Origin: Amphiduros pacificus
Lineage: Eukaryota > Annelida > Polychaeta > Phyllodocida > Hesionidae
Length of the DNA stretch: 64,000 bases
Assembly: GCA_949316495.1 (NCBI GenBank)
Contig: OX439004.1
Location: 43,138,447 to 43,202,446, forward strand
Direction: 5' to 3'
Shown piece by piece: positions 23,279 to 36,200 of this stretch (position 1 is its first letter; each line of letters begins with the position of its first letter). A program made the translations under genes and the position numbers. Under the pieces are notes generated by a model that searched no databases, was not told where the DNA came from, and worked only from the letters and a program-made list of their open reading frames with translations.

Positions 23279-26200
23279 TCATACAAAAATTTCTGGCTGT
23301 CCTTCAAACACTTTCTTTTTTCCACCTTGATCTTTGCTATCCTTGTCATGATCCTCTCCTTGGCTCTCTCTACTTTCAGGCATTTGGGTATTGACAATCA
23401 TTTTTTCTTGAACATAAGTTCCTAGTTTATTTACTGATATGTCTGTGTGGTTTTTAACACTGTTTTCCACTGCATCACCTGTTTGAATATAAATATTTTG
23501 CTGCCCTCCTGTTTCACTCCCAGTTTCAGAACTTTCACCAATCTTTCCATTTTGTTCTGATACTCTGTCATCAACATCACCACTATTGTCTTTTTGTTGT
23601 AGTTGGCAACTATTGACACTGATGCTCCCATTGGTAATAATTGTTTTGGAAGCATCATCAGGGCTGTATAAGTCCCTGGCCCGACTGGGAACACCCATTT
23701 TATATCCGTCACTATTGATATATTGCCCTCCTTGCTCGAGATTAAAACTGTCCATAGATGCTGCATCAGAGTCTCGACTCTCACATGTGTCTGAAAACTC
23801 ACTCATAGAGGCAATGTCTGAAAAGATAATCATTTCCATATACAGAATGATGTTGGTAAATTAAATTCATTTCATACACAAGAGCTCTATTTCAATGCAT
23901 TTTTGATACCTCAAAAGTGACCTCCGTAAAGAGTTTATCCAATTAATACCACAGAGAAAACATCGTGCTAACACATTAATTATGCCTAGATTTGAAAAAA
24001 AAGTACATCTGGAACAAACAAAAAATAATCACAGTAAAAACTGTAAGTCTAATTGACATGTCTTACCAAGGTTGATGGAAGGCAGATCAGAGTTGCTATC
24101 ATTGAACTCGGCACCCACGCCTGGAGTGCGCGGAGGCAGACTGGTCTGTATCTGGCGACGTTTATGGACCTCCTCAGAGATGCTCTCCAGCTTGTTCAAT
24201 GTGGCCCTATACTGTTGCTTGGAAGCTGTTAGCGCCCTCTGCAAGTCCTCCACATTCATCTTCTCTTGCTATAAAGTATCCCACAGAATTTAATTTTTGT
24301 GCATATATTATTTGTAAAAAATATGTATTATTTATAAATAATATTTTATTGCAAAATATATCAAGTGAAAGATATAATGATACACACCTGTAGTTGAAAC
24401 TCAAGCTTTTCTTTCAAATCAAAATACGGTCTGCAAATGTAAAAAAAAATGTTTCTAATCCTTGTTATGGAAGCAATTTAGACATTTATGGGAGCAGACC
24501 TGGTAAGTGACAAATTACTTATCTTGGCCTTCCTAACATTGCCCCCAGTGTTCACATGAGAAATAATTATTTACTTACCGTATTTACTCGTGTATAAGTC
24601 GAGGTTTTTGTCCACAAATCCTTAGTTAATGTTTGGGGGGTCGTCTTATACACGAGAGCAACCTGTGGACGAGGATTTGCGCCCCAAAATGACGGCACTA
24701 GGAGTTTTCATTACGAACATTCTTATTTTCGAAATAACGAATATCGGACATAGCCGATCGATTTAACAGTCTTATACTCGAGTAATTACGGTAAAACGTA
24801 AATACGATGTTCATATTTTCGAAATAACGAATATCAGACGTAGCAGATTGATTTTAATTGCGTTTTAAATGATAAATAAAGGTATTTACCCAATATTATT
24901 GGTCTATTATTTCGAAACGCTTTGTTTTGACTTTGTTCTCACTGATTCCAATTATCAGCGTTCACAGTTTTGCGTTTCGTCATTGTCTCCACTGCTTTGA
25001 TTCGTGTCTTCCCTTTTTGACAGAAATGCTTTCACACGTGGATCGATTTTAATTGCGTTTTAATGTAAAAATAATGAAAACGCTTTGTTATTCTCGACCT
25101 AAGAAGCGTAATTGTGATAATATTAAGTAAATACCTTTATATATCATTTAAAACGCAATTAAATCGATCCACGTGTGAAAGCATTTCTGTTATTTCAACG
25201 TAAATTCGATGTGCGGTACACGGTAAATTTGATGTGCGGCAACACGAAGAGAAGCCAGGGATCCATCGTTGCGCAATATATTAATATTTCAATGCGAGTT
25301 GATACACTCCCATTTGTTTTCGCGCTAAAATTAAGAGCTTGTCCCCGTCACTCCCGCTTTTTAAAATGACGACCTCGTATTGCGTAATGCATGTTAAATG
25401 GATGAATGGTTTTGTTCTGTTCTCGACATGCAAAGCGTATTTTGTGTTAATATTGGGTAAACACTTTTATTTATCATTTAAAACGCAATTCTCTGGCAAA
25501 TCTGCAATGTCAATGATCACATGACTTGCGATCACGTGGCCAATCGATCCGCTACGTCCCGGACATCGTATTTACGTTTTACTTCTATGTCTATTAAAAT
25601 TAAATTCAGTGGTGTGAATATTAGAAAATTTTACTGATAAAAGTATAATATGTATATGATAAGGTATTTACCCAATATTATCACAAATTATGCTTCGCAG
25701 GTTGAATATTTCTCCACGATGAAGAACGTAATACGATGTACGTGACGTCCTTGATCTCAGCGTCAAAACTAACACGTGGTAGAATATTTCTTTGTGTATT
25801 ATAAAGCCAAAGATATTCATTATATCGTTTTTAATTATTATCGTTTATAGCACTCGATCGGCTGTAAATCATCGTGATAATATTGGGTAAATACCTTTAT
25901 TTATCATTTAAATGCAATTGACACCTTCCATTCATTTAACATGCATTACGCAATACTAGCGTGAAAGCATTTCTGTCCAAACGGGAAGACACGGCTCAAA
26001 GCAGTGGAAACAAAGACGAATTGCAAAACTGTGAAGGCTGATAATTGGAATCAGTGAAAACAAAGTCAGAACAAAGCGTTTCGAAATAATAGACATCGGA
26101 CGTATTTACCCCTCTCCCGCCTTTCAAAATGGGGATCTTGAGAAATTGACAGAAATGCTCTCACACGTGGATCGATTTTAATTGCGTTTTAAATCATAAA

Positions 26201-29200
26201 TAAAGGTATTTACTTAATATTATCACAATTACGCTTCTCAGGTCGAGAATAACAAAGCGTTTTCATTATTTATCATTTAAAACGCAATTAACATCGTATT
26301 TACATTTTACCGTATTAACTCATGTATAAGACCGCTAAGATCTTATATCGTAAGCATATTTAAGTTTCACTTTTAAAATGACCGCCAAGCTTCAGCTGAA
26401 GCTTGAATGGTAGCAGAGCCGATATGTCAAGAAAAACCAACTCGTCTTATATTCGGAAATTGTTTTTTTTCAAGAAAAATAACCTCAATTTTGGGGGGTC
26501 GTCTTATACACGAGTCGACTTATACACGAGTAAATACGGTAGTATTTAGGAGATATATTTGACAATTTCCAGAGGAACTAGTTCTCAGCAACAGTAAACA
26601 TGGGGTACTTGTTACTTTATCGTAAAGGGTATTTGTGCAGAATAAAAAAAATAACCTTTAAACCTTTGGCCTTGAGAAAGTGACCACCAATTTTTAGGGG
26701 CATGACCAGCCTTTTTATTTGTTCTCAAACGATTATGTTTTATTCAACTTCAATTTGTAAATGTACTCTTATTGTGTCCAGCATCGCACCACCCCAACAC
26801 TGCTCTAAGCATACCTGGCTTTGGGTATACTCCTGGGCATGTCTTTCTCCATCACTTTGAGTTTCTTTTCTATTTCTGCACATTCTGCTGCTCGCCGTAA
26901 ATGCTCTTGCTCACTTGGTGTCTTCTCTTTTTCAGACTCCATAAACTGTAATTTCATTAATCTATCTATAAATATTTATACCTACACTGTTTTTCTGAAA
27001 TTTGTAGATTGAGAATACAAGAGAGAAATATTTTACGAGTGTGACTTCATATTCAAAATAATTTTCTAATGTTTTTATAACTGGTTGGATTAATAGCTTG
27101 GTTGCTTGGGATTGCCTGTAAATAATAAATATTGTAAGAAATGGGAAATGTAAATAATGGATATAAGGGTCATTGCTACGACCAGTATTCATTAATTAAC
27201 TATAATATTTTCTGAATGTGCTCTAAATCAGTGTAATGGTCCCACCTTCATTGTGGCATGGTTAAGCATTTCTTGCCATGCTGAGTCAAACTGTCTGTGT
27301 TCTCCGTCTGACGGGTCTATGACAGTCTCCTCAGCCAGTGCTACAGTCTCCTTGGCCGCAAGGTAATATCCATTGGCTCTCTGGAAGTTTACCACTGACT
27401 TCTGTGCTTCTGCTTGGGCCTGAAATGATTTTCATATAATTATATTTTATTTCAATATTATAGAGTTGTGAAATAATATTCACCCACTTTTAACAATAAT
27501 AGTTTTTTTCTAGCTTGATTATTTTAACTCCTAACTGCAGACTGTACACAAATATATCATATGCAAAAATATATGATATACAAAAAATAAAATGTTTTAC
27601 TAAAAAGGTTCTTGGTGTGAATTATTATCTTCAAATGGTTCTAGACATATAATAAATTTGCATAGTGCTTCTTGAAAAAAAAAAACCTGTCGCAATGATC
27701 ACACTAGTGACCGTATATTTTCACATCTATAATCATTATTCTTCTAAGCAATATTACATAACAAATTTAAGCAGGACCAACAACAAAATCTCTGAACATT
27801 TTTTATCATATCTTCAGTTGATAATCTTTATCTATTAAATATATATTTATACAAGATTAATGATGAGCTGCTTTTGTAATACAATAGACATTAATTATCT
27901 TACCCTTCTAGCATCTTTATATAGGGCATAATAGGCACGTGTTTTATTAATGCATCGACCCAATTTTTTATACAGCAAATTGAGTCTTGCTGTTGCCTCG
28001 CTCATTAAACTTCTAAATTTAGTCCTTGAGTGCTGAAAGATATTTAAAAGGCATTTTGAGACAACAGATATCCAATTAAACATTTTCATGATAATAAATG
28101 TGAAATGAGATGTACATATATTTTTTAACAATTTGAGAGTAGAAACATCATTAAGCTTCAACTTGATCTGTCCCAAGGGAAAGCGAGAAATAATTTTGAT
28201 ATTGCTTTATAATTCAGAAATAAGTTGACATGGAAATAGTTGGATATGAAGGTTACAAATTGTAAGCATTCAAAATCAAATGATCAGCATAAAGCCAAAG
28301 AAATATCATTTTAAATATTTATGCAAATTTATAATTAATCAAATCTCACCTCAAGCTCAATCTCTAATTTATTTATTTCCTCTGAAGCTGAGTTCAGACA
28401 TTCAAGTTCCTCCTGAAAATTGAAAATATATAGTTATATATTTGTTGTTTTTTATTTAATTTATTCCTAAAAAGTTATTCTTGAAAATTATTCCTATATT
28501 CAATGTCAAAATAGACTTGAAATCCACTGTTTCCAGAAACACCATGCACTTCCCACCCAATTTAACTCACAACTCCAGTAGAACTTGACTTCCAGCAACT
28601 AGCAATCAAACAATTATGTACCCTTTAAATCAACATAAGATGTCAGTCCTGTCCAAAAAAATGTCTTTGTTATTTCAAGAGCTCAGCATTATTGTGCTAT
28701 TGTTTACGAGTTTACGCAAAGAGGGGGATGTCAGTTTATTCACTGGAGTGACTGCAACATTCATCTGGAAGCTCCACAATGAAGTGATGCTTATGACGTC
28801 ATACAATGTTTCTCCTTTTGCGTTTCCATGACGTCATAACTTTGTCAGGTGTGATATCAAGTACAAAAACTGAAGAAAGGACATTACAGATAACCCATGG
28901 ATCTGTATTTAGAGACATTATGACTAGGAAAGACGGTGACATGGGTCAAACCGTCTATTGTGACGATGAATATGTGAATAATAGTGTTTGTAATTTCCAG
29001 AAAGCAGGGGGGCAGGATCCTTCATATCACTTTCAGTGTTTCTTCTCCACTTAGGATAAAATATGAAAGAATAGCAAGATCCTGAATCAACCACAGGTTT
29101 GCAGAGAGTGTCCCCAGCCCCTCTCTGTTTGTGCCCTATAATACTAATACTAGTATTAACCTTTATAAAAGTAGTGATGGTGCTGGCAGTGGATGTCGCT

Positions 29201-30052
29201 CTGGCTGCCTGTGTATCAACAAGTGGAGAAACATTTTTCTTGTGTAAGGAAACATAATGAGCTGAAATTGGCTTGATAAGAAATTATATCATTATAAGTG
29301 ATGTGATTAACATTGCTGATATTACATACATGTGTAAAGTGACTGTTGCCAGTATATTTTTAAGTCCAGGTAATATTTTAGTCTAAATTACCTAAACAAA
29401 ATTCTGAATGTGCTATTTGTGTCTTGCTATTTATTGCTTATTGCATTCGCCAATGAAAATTAAAAGTCAATCTAAAACCATTTTTGTCTGCTTTGTTTTG
29501 AAGTTTACTGAATGATCAGAGAAATGGCCACATATACAGTTGTGCCTCTGCTTCGCTCATCACACGCACGCTGACATGTATGCAAGTGCACATGCAAGCA
29601 CATGCAAGCACATGCAAACTGTGACATGTGTGTAATTAATACAGACAATTGTATTCCTCTTGTTCTCATGATGTTATACATATTTAAATAATTTCTATAA
29701 GTGCATTATTAGCAGAGTTATTAGTGTGAAATAGTACACTGCAGGCCATATTTCAAACATGATAGGCAGAGTAGCAGGCTTTCAGGCTAGGCCAAGTACA
29801 CTGCATGTTAGACCATAGAGCAAGTAAACTGCAGGCTTGGCAGAGAAGGCACTGCAGGTTAGGCCAGTTATGAATTACACTGCCGGCTGTAGACAGAGTA
29901 GACTGCAGACTAGGCCAAGTTCACTGCAGGCTTAATATTGCAGTTAATATTGCCATTACCTTGACTCTGGGATCCACCTCTTCCTCATCTGGATCGGACA
30001 GCTCGCTTCTTCCTGAACTAAGACTCGTCAGGTCTTCTTCTCTGGCAGCCAT
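23279..30052 (-). CDS. SH3BP5: SH3 domain-binding protein 5 (Rab11 GEF family), 8 exons, complete
   Basis: Exons from 5' to 3' on the minus strand: 30052-29960, 28412-28350, 28032-27904, 27419-27246, 26945-26815, 24430-24388, 24268-24067, 23817-23279. The total is 1374 nt and 457 residues; human SH3BP5 has about 455. The protein opens MAAREEDLTSLSSGRSEL, then EEEVDPRVKEELE, then a long coiled coil through residues of roughly 35-280. Family marks are FDSAWQEMLNHAT, KARPYFDLKEKL, a LNKLESISEEVHKRR segment, and RTPGVGAEF. The last exon codes a Ser/Asp/Gly-rich, probably disordered tail. In characterised members (SH3BP5, SH3BP5L, worm REI-1) the coiled coil is a nucleotide exchange factor for Rab11 on endosomes, and vertebrate SH3BP5 also binds BTK and JNK. 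Intron 5 holds a 2-kb transposon and intron 1 a pair of CREs. Whether it is the single pre-duplication ortholog of SH3BP5 and SH3BP5L cannot be told here. Confidence 0.95.
24578..26539. mobile_element. Non-autonomous TIR element, about 1.96 kb, TA target (copy 1)
   Basis: The left end CCGTATTTACTCGTGTATAA and its exact inverse at the right are flanked by TA (24576-24577 and 26540-26541). Both ends repeat the phrase GTCGTCTTATACACGAG. The interior is a mosaic of direct and inverted copies of a block with ATTGCGTTTTAAATGATAAA and GGTATTTACCCAATATTATC, so it can fold heavily on itself. No transposase is seen. A 669-bp relative is at 60162-60830. The TA duplication suggests the Tc1/mariner-pogo group, not proven. 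It sits in SH3BP5 intron 5. Confidence 0.82.
28794..28836. promoter_or_regulatory. Pair of full CRE palindromes in SH3BP5 intron 1
   Basis: TGACGTCA occurs at 28794-28801 and 28829-28836, both preceded by A and followed by TA. Full palindromic CREs are the CREB/ATF consensus. Two within 43 bp in a first intron could be an enhancer, but function is not shown. Confidence 0.4.
29745..29950. repeat. Irregular short repeat in SH3BP5 intron 1
   Basis: The phrase CACTGCAGGC / TAGGCCAAGT recurs about seven times with uneven spacing, ending close to the exon 1 donor at 29959. Unlike other arrays here, it does not include exon sequence. Confidence 0.55.
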
Positions 30053-31748
30053 TTTCTCTCCTTTGTCAGCTGGTTCATTTAGAACATATCCTTATACTGA
30101 TTCGTGACTCATGCTTTTGCAAAATACTGTATCATTGGACCGTGAATTTTGTCCTCAAACACAAATGTGAATTTCTTGGGACAGTGAACCCACCAAACAT
30201 ATTGTCGCCATATTGGAAGGTCATGTGATCAAAATGACCTGGCCTTGACCTCTATTTTGTAGAGGGGGGCGTGTCTTCTTAGACGTGGTTGTGTTTTTGT
30301 TGTGGTTGTCATTCACAGACTAAGATTCAAAGTAAACATTGGAGAAATCCGAGCGAAAGAAGGTAAAATCGCGCAGCGCATACCTTCATGCTGCTTAAAT
30401 TTAGATTTAGAAATGGAATCAAAGGGATTTTTTGTTTGGAGGAGGGGCGGTAGCCTTGAAAGACAAGTTAAGCAGAGCACATCTGCCAGAACACTTCTGT
30501 TTATTGTGTCAATCGACAGGTTTAATATTCAGCTATAAGTTTAATCCCTGAACATGGCATGGGGTAATGATTATTGGGTCTCCAAAATCTACATCAATCA
30601 ACCAATCCGTATTGGCTTCAAATTAATTTGATGTCATACATCACATGACATTAATATTGTTCAATATGACCCACATGTGTTCGTTGGAAACCTTTACAAT
30701 TATCATGTTCAGAAGAGGATAATTTCATTCACAGGGACCCATACCTGTTACAAAGTAGGTAAAGTCAAAATTTAACATTTTTTATGTTCACAAATCTAAT
30801 TTAGACCTTTTTAAAACCCATCAAACCTCTGTGAATACCAAGAAATGTCCAGTCGACCAATACAATTAGAAGTGCTTGTAGCCCACTAGGCTGGACACTT
30901 GAGGTAAGGGGGAGGATCACAGAGACAAATATTGAAAAGTATACTGAAGCAGACTGGATTTGGTCAGGCAGGCGACATCCAAATGTTTGCCATTTCTAGG
31001 TTGTGAGGTCATCAAATATTGACCATCATGTTTTGGGAGTTGAAAATCATTTTGTCCTGAAAATGTACATCAATTATTGCCGATCATTGCACAGCCATTC
31101 TCAATATATATTTTCATCAATACATATGGACATATGGATGGTTTATGGATACATGATTTATTCAGAAATGATATAATGTATTAGTTATACTTCGTAAATT
31201 ATTAATGTCACTACTCATGTCATCACACATTGTAGCACATTGTTCAACCATATAATAATACATATTCATAATGCTGTGCATAATATGTAAATATATACAT
31301 AGATATAATATAGCAAGGGAGACCCCATTAAGGTATACATTAAAAACTATTGTAAATATGAATGAATAACAAGTGAAACAAGTGTTGATTTTAAAAAATC
31401 AAGCTCGCGTAAGTTTGCAAAATCCCAAGGCAAAAAAACCCAAGTCAAAATCTTCTTACTCTACTACGCACTCACAAATCACTTCTCAAACAAAAGCGAC
31501 ATCTGACGGTGTAATCAGAATTATTGTGCCAAAACATGGCTGCCATGGACCGATAATCGGGGTGGCTCCATTGACTTACGGCTTAATCATCTTCAAACCT
31601 CGAACATCTAGCCCTAAAGGCAAAACAAACGCGAGCGAAAAAGTCAAATAAACAATGACATTGTAATAGCAATAAATCACGAGATACATGTAAACAGACA
31701 ATAAACACATTTGAATCTCTATGAGCTGTGATTAATGAATTTTAAGGT

Positions 31749-31790
<42 letters not shown>

Positions 31791-33212
31791 TATCATCAGC
31801 ATATATTACAAGATAGAACAATCAACTTGCATTTTCAATCTCAATGATATGAATAATGAATAGCAGGGGTCGTAATATAAGGTGCAGCACATAGTTTTTA
31901 TTTTGCAATTGTGTCCCAATATAACCCCCAATATGAAGATTTCATCTTCAGCATGAATAAAGTACTTGTCCCAACCGGAATTCAAACTTTGGACCAGTAC
32001 AAAGTCATTATTTTTGGATGCAACTAGACTATATTTTAACATATTGCATATATAGCGATTAGAGACGATGAGGGCTGGTGCGTATACGTCAGAGATTTCT
32101 GTGCACATGTTATTCTGTGAATCATTCGATAATTATACTCACATAGCGAATTTGGGATGGTGGCGTTCCGAACCATGCACATTTCCATCTTTCAGCAGTT
32201 TGCAAACCCGCTCGGAAACAAAGATCATCTATGTCACATTATATTTTCATAATAAAACACACAAAATGACACTTCGCATCATCAAATATTCCTCCAACGA
32301 ACTCAGGAATCCCTGCTTGTCATTAGCAGATAAGTGAATATATTTTAATTGTCAAATTATATTTAATATGTTTGTGTACATTTGGAATTTTTCTTCTTTC
32401 TTTTTTTTCATAAAAAAAAAAAAAAAAAAGGCTTTGAGAGGGTATCAACTTCAAATTATATGACAAGACTGGGTTAGATCAACTTAAATGCTTCCTTTAT
32501 TTTTTTATAGAATATTCATATATTTGTTTCTTTCATATGGACAAATTGGAATTGTACATTATTCTTTGAGAACCTGGTGACGATTAGGCAGGACCGTTCA
32601 ATATTGATAAAGGGGGGACCGGCAGATCAGGTAGATGAAGTTATCCACACAATGTACCTGTATTCAATGTTACATAATACTCAAAGTGTGTCCTAAATGA
32701 AAGTAGGCGTGCACCATGGTACTTGACTTCGTTCATGATAAGATATGAAATAGCAGGGATTGTGAGTAGGTGAATGACCTGATGGACCAACATTACTGTG
32801 AAAAGAATTTATACTTGTGCAGACCCCGATGGTTAAATCTAGTTTGATTTACTATTGCAGATGTACAAGGGACATTTAAAAACAAAGGATTCTATTGCAC
32901 TCACCTTCGTGACTATTTCTGAATTTCTTGATCATTTTTTTGTAAGAAAATGCAGTATCATCTCTGCAATTCAAGTATAGTTACATATAAGTGAAAATAA
33001 GTGAATTTATCATAATAGTTTTGAAAATATTTGGAATGACCCTATACACTTCATATTTGTTTAATAGTGATAAAGCTGGAGTGGCAACAAACAATAAGTG
33101 CGATAAACTTGATAACATAAAGTGAAATACATTGTCAGTGAGATATCAAATTTCATTGTTTTACTCTAGCTAATCCACAGTTGTCCAGTACTCTCTGTAC
33201 AACAGCAGCCCC
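30053..33212. other. Divergent intergenic region between SH3BP5 and ACMSD
   Basis: The 5' sides of both genes face each other here. The SH3BP5 promoter is probably within 30053-30400, and no clear TATA box was seen. A 92-codon frame at 31373-31651 is Lys/Ser-rich with no recognisable domain and is not called. A (GA)n tract lies at 31752-31787. No transposon end was identified. Confidence 0.5.
31752..31787. repeat. (GA)n microsatellite
   Basis: About 18 uninterrupted AG/GA dinucleotides. Confidence 0.97.
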
Positions 33213-36200
33213 ATGAAGATTGACATTCACAGTCATATTCTGCCAGAAAAGTGGCCAGATTTACAAGAGGTAAATATTATGAATTGTGATTTTATTTTAT
33301 GTTGAGTTTCAAATGTGGGGAAAGAAATGCAATCAAACCATTTCAGTCATTATCAGCAGCACGGCCATGGGGATATGGTAATGGCCTCTGTCCATGCATG
33401 CGTCTGTGTGTTAGTCAATACTAACGTGACTTGCTATTTCTTTGAGATAAATCAGCCACATTCTCAATCTATTTAGACATTCATCTCAAGTTAGCTATCC
33501 ATCTCCATTTAGACATAGGGGCACATTAATTCATTAATAGGAGCAGCATTACTGTCATTAGAATACAGTTGAAAACGTTCCCACGGACTGGCTTGAAACC
33601 TGCTTAAAGCCCTCAAAATGTGTGTGCTGGTTTCTCTGGGGTAAAATATGCGCAGCTTTGACATTTTGCTGAATCTTATCACTTTTGTTAGTTACAGGCT
33701 CACAATTTGTATCGCATATGCGCTGAAAGTGGTCAAGGCCTAAAATTAATATTCTCGAGCATGACCTTGACCTATATTTTTATCAATTAGGCCTGTGCAA
33801 ATTGCGTCTTTATAGAAAATATTTAGTTTGGCGCGAGGGTCAAGATAATGTTTGATTCATACCAGATTATGGTAAATTTAATGGCACCATTCACAGATGA
33901 TAGTGTGTTCATATTTCCCGTGTCTATTGTTTTATGCCCAAATATAGATCGATAAATATTGCCAGTAAGAACGTGGTTATCTTTATATCTTTATCTTTCT
34001 GCTGTGTGTCTGTAGAGATATGGTTATGGTGGTTGGATCAAGTTGCACCATCATTGTGATGGTAAGGCCCAGATGATGAAGGACGGGAAACTCTTCAGGG
34101 TGGTGGACGAGAACTGCTGGTCTCCTGAGGCGAGAATCAAAGAGATGGACGCCACAGGTCAGTATGTATCACAGATATGGACGCCACAGGTCAGTATGTA
34201 TCTCAAATATGGACGCCATAGGGCAGTATGTATCACAGATATGGACGCCACAGGTCAGTATGTATCACAGATATGGACGCCACAGGTCAGTATGTATCAT
34301 AGAGATGGACGCCACAGGTCAGTATGTATCACAGATATGGACGCCACAGGTCAGTATGTATCACAGATATGGACGCCACAGGTCAGTATGTATCACAGAT
34401 ATGGGCGCCATAGGTGTGTATGTATCATAGAGATGGACGCCACAGGTCAGTATGTATCACAGATATGGACGCCATAGGTGTGTATGTATCATAGAGATGG
34501 ACGCCACAGGTCAGTATGTATCACAGATATGAACGCCATAGGTCTGTATGTATCATAGAGATGGATGCCATAGGTCAGTATGTATCACATATATGGACGC
34601 CACAGGTCAGTATGTATCACAGATATGGACGCCATAGGTCAGTATGTATCACAGATATGGACGCCACAGGTCAGTATGTATCACAGATATGAACGCCATA
34701 GGTCTGTATGTATCATAAAGATGGACGCCACAGGTCAGTATGTATCACAGATATGGACGCCATAGGTCTGTATGTATCAGAAATATGGACGCCACAGGTT
34801 AGTATGTATCACAGATATGGACGCCACAGGTCAGTATGTATCACAGATATGGACGCCACAGGTCAGTATGTATCACAGATATGGACGCCATAGGTGTGTA
34901 TGTATCAGAAATATGGACGCCACAGGTCAGTATGTATCACAGATATGGACGCCATAGGTGTGTATGTATCAGAAATATGGACGCCACAGGTCAGTATGTA
35001 TCACAGATATGGACGCCATAGGTCTGTATGTATCATAGAGATGGATGCCACAGGTCAGTATGTATCACAGATATGGACGCCATAGGTCAGTATGTATCAC
35101 ATATATGGACGCCATAGGTCAGTATGTATCATAGAGATGGATGCCACAAGTCAGTAGGATTGTATCAGAAAGATGGATGCCACAGGCCTATAGGATTGTA
35201 CCAGAAAGATGGATACCACAGGCCTATAGGATTGTATCAGAAAGATGGATGCCACAGGCCTATAGGATTGTACCAGAAAGATGGATACCACAGGCCTATA
35301 GGATTGTATCAGAAAGATGGATGCCACAGGCCTATAGGATTGTTCCAGAAAGATGGATACCACAGGCCTATAGGATCGTACCAGAAAGATGGATGCCACA
35401 GGTCAGTAGGATTGTACCAGAAAGATGGATGCCACAGGTCAGTAGGATTGTACCAGAAAGATGGATGCCACAGGTCAGTAGGATTGTACCAGAAAGATGG
35501 ATGTCACAGGTCAGTAGGATTGTACCAGAAAGATGGATGCCACAGGTCAGTAGGATTGTACCAGAAAGATGGATGCCACAGGTCAGTAGGATTGTACCAG
35601 AAAGATGGATGCCACAGGTCAGTAGGATTGTATCAGAAAGATGGATACCAAAGATTAGTAGGAATGTACCACAATGATGGATGCCGCAGGGTCAGTAGAG
35701 TCTGACATATGAACATTAAGTGAAAGATTTTATGGCAACAAGCCAGTCAAATAACATGATGTTTGTTCAATATATGGATGAATTTACAATATACAGTATA
35801 AATATACTGATAAATTAAAAGAATACTGATATTGTCTTAATACTGTGTACTTATCTTTACAGGAGTTACAGTTCAAGTCCTCTCCACTGTTCCCGTCATG
35901 TTTAGTTATTGGGTAAGCTTTCCACATGATCATGGAACAAAAAGAGATCACACTATTTTTCCTATGTGAAGCCAATATTTAATATTAACTCCTAACAATC
36001 CTAACGATGCATATCCCCACGTATTTATTCCTGCATCCTAATAAAGACAAATTGTTTCAATCCTGAGAGCATTTGCATTTTGTTCTCAATGTTGATATTC
36101 TCAATGTTTTTTTGTTTTTTTTTATTTGTTTTGTCTCACTCTCAGCAAAATCGAAAATTAATTTCCTCGGTTCCCCCTTGAACGAATAAGCACGATAAGG

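Noticed and set aside
31373-31651. 92-codon Lys/Ser-rich frame
   Set aside because: No domain, no clear promoter or homology; the length is expected by chance in this much sequence.
35124-35705. 193-codon frame YQKDGCHRSVGL
   Set aside because: It lies wholly within the 36-bp array of ACMSD intron 2 and in a frame not continuous with the exon; best explained by the repeat.
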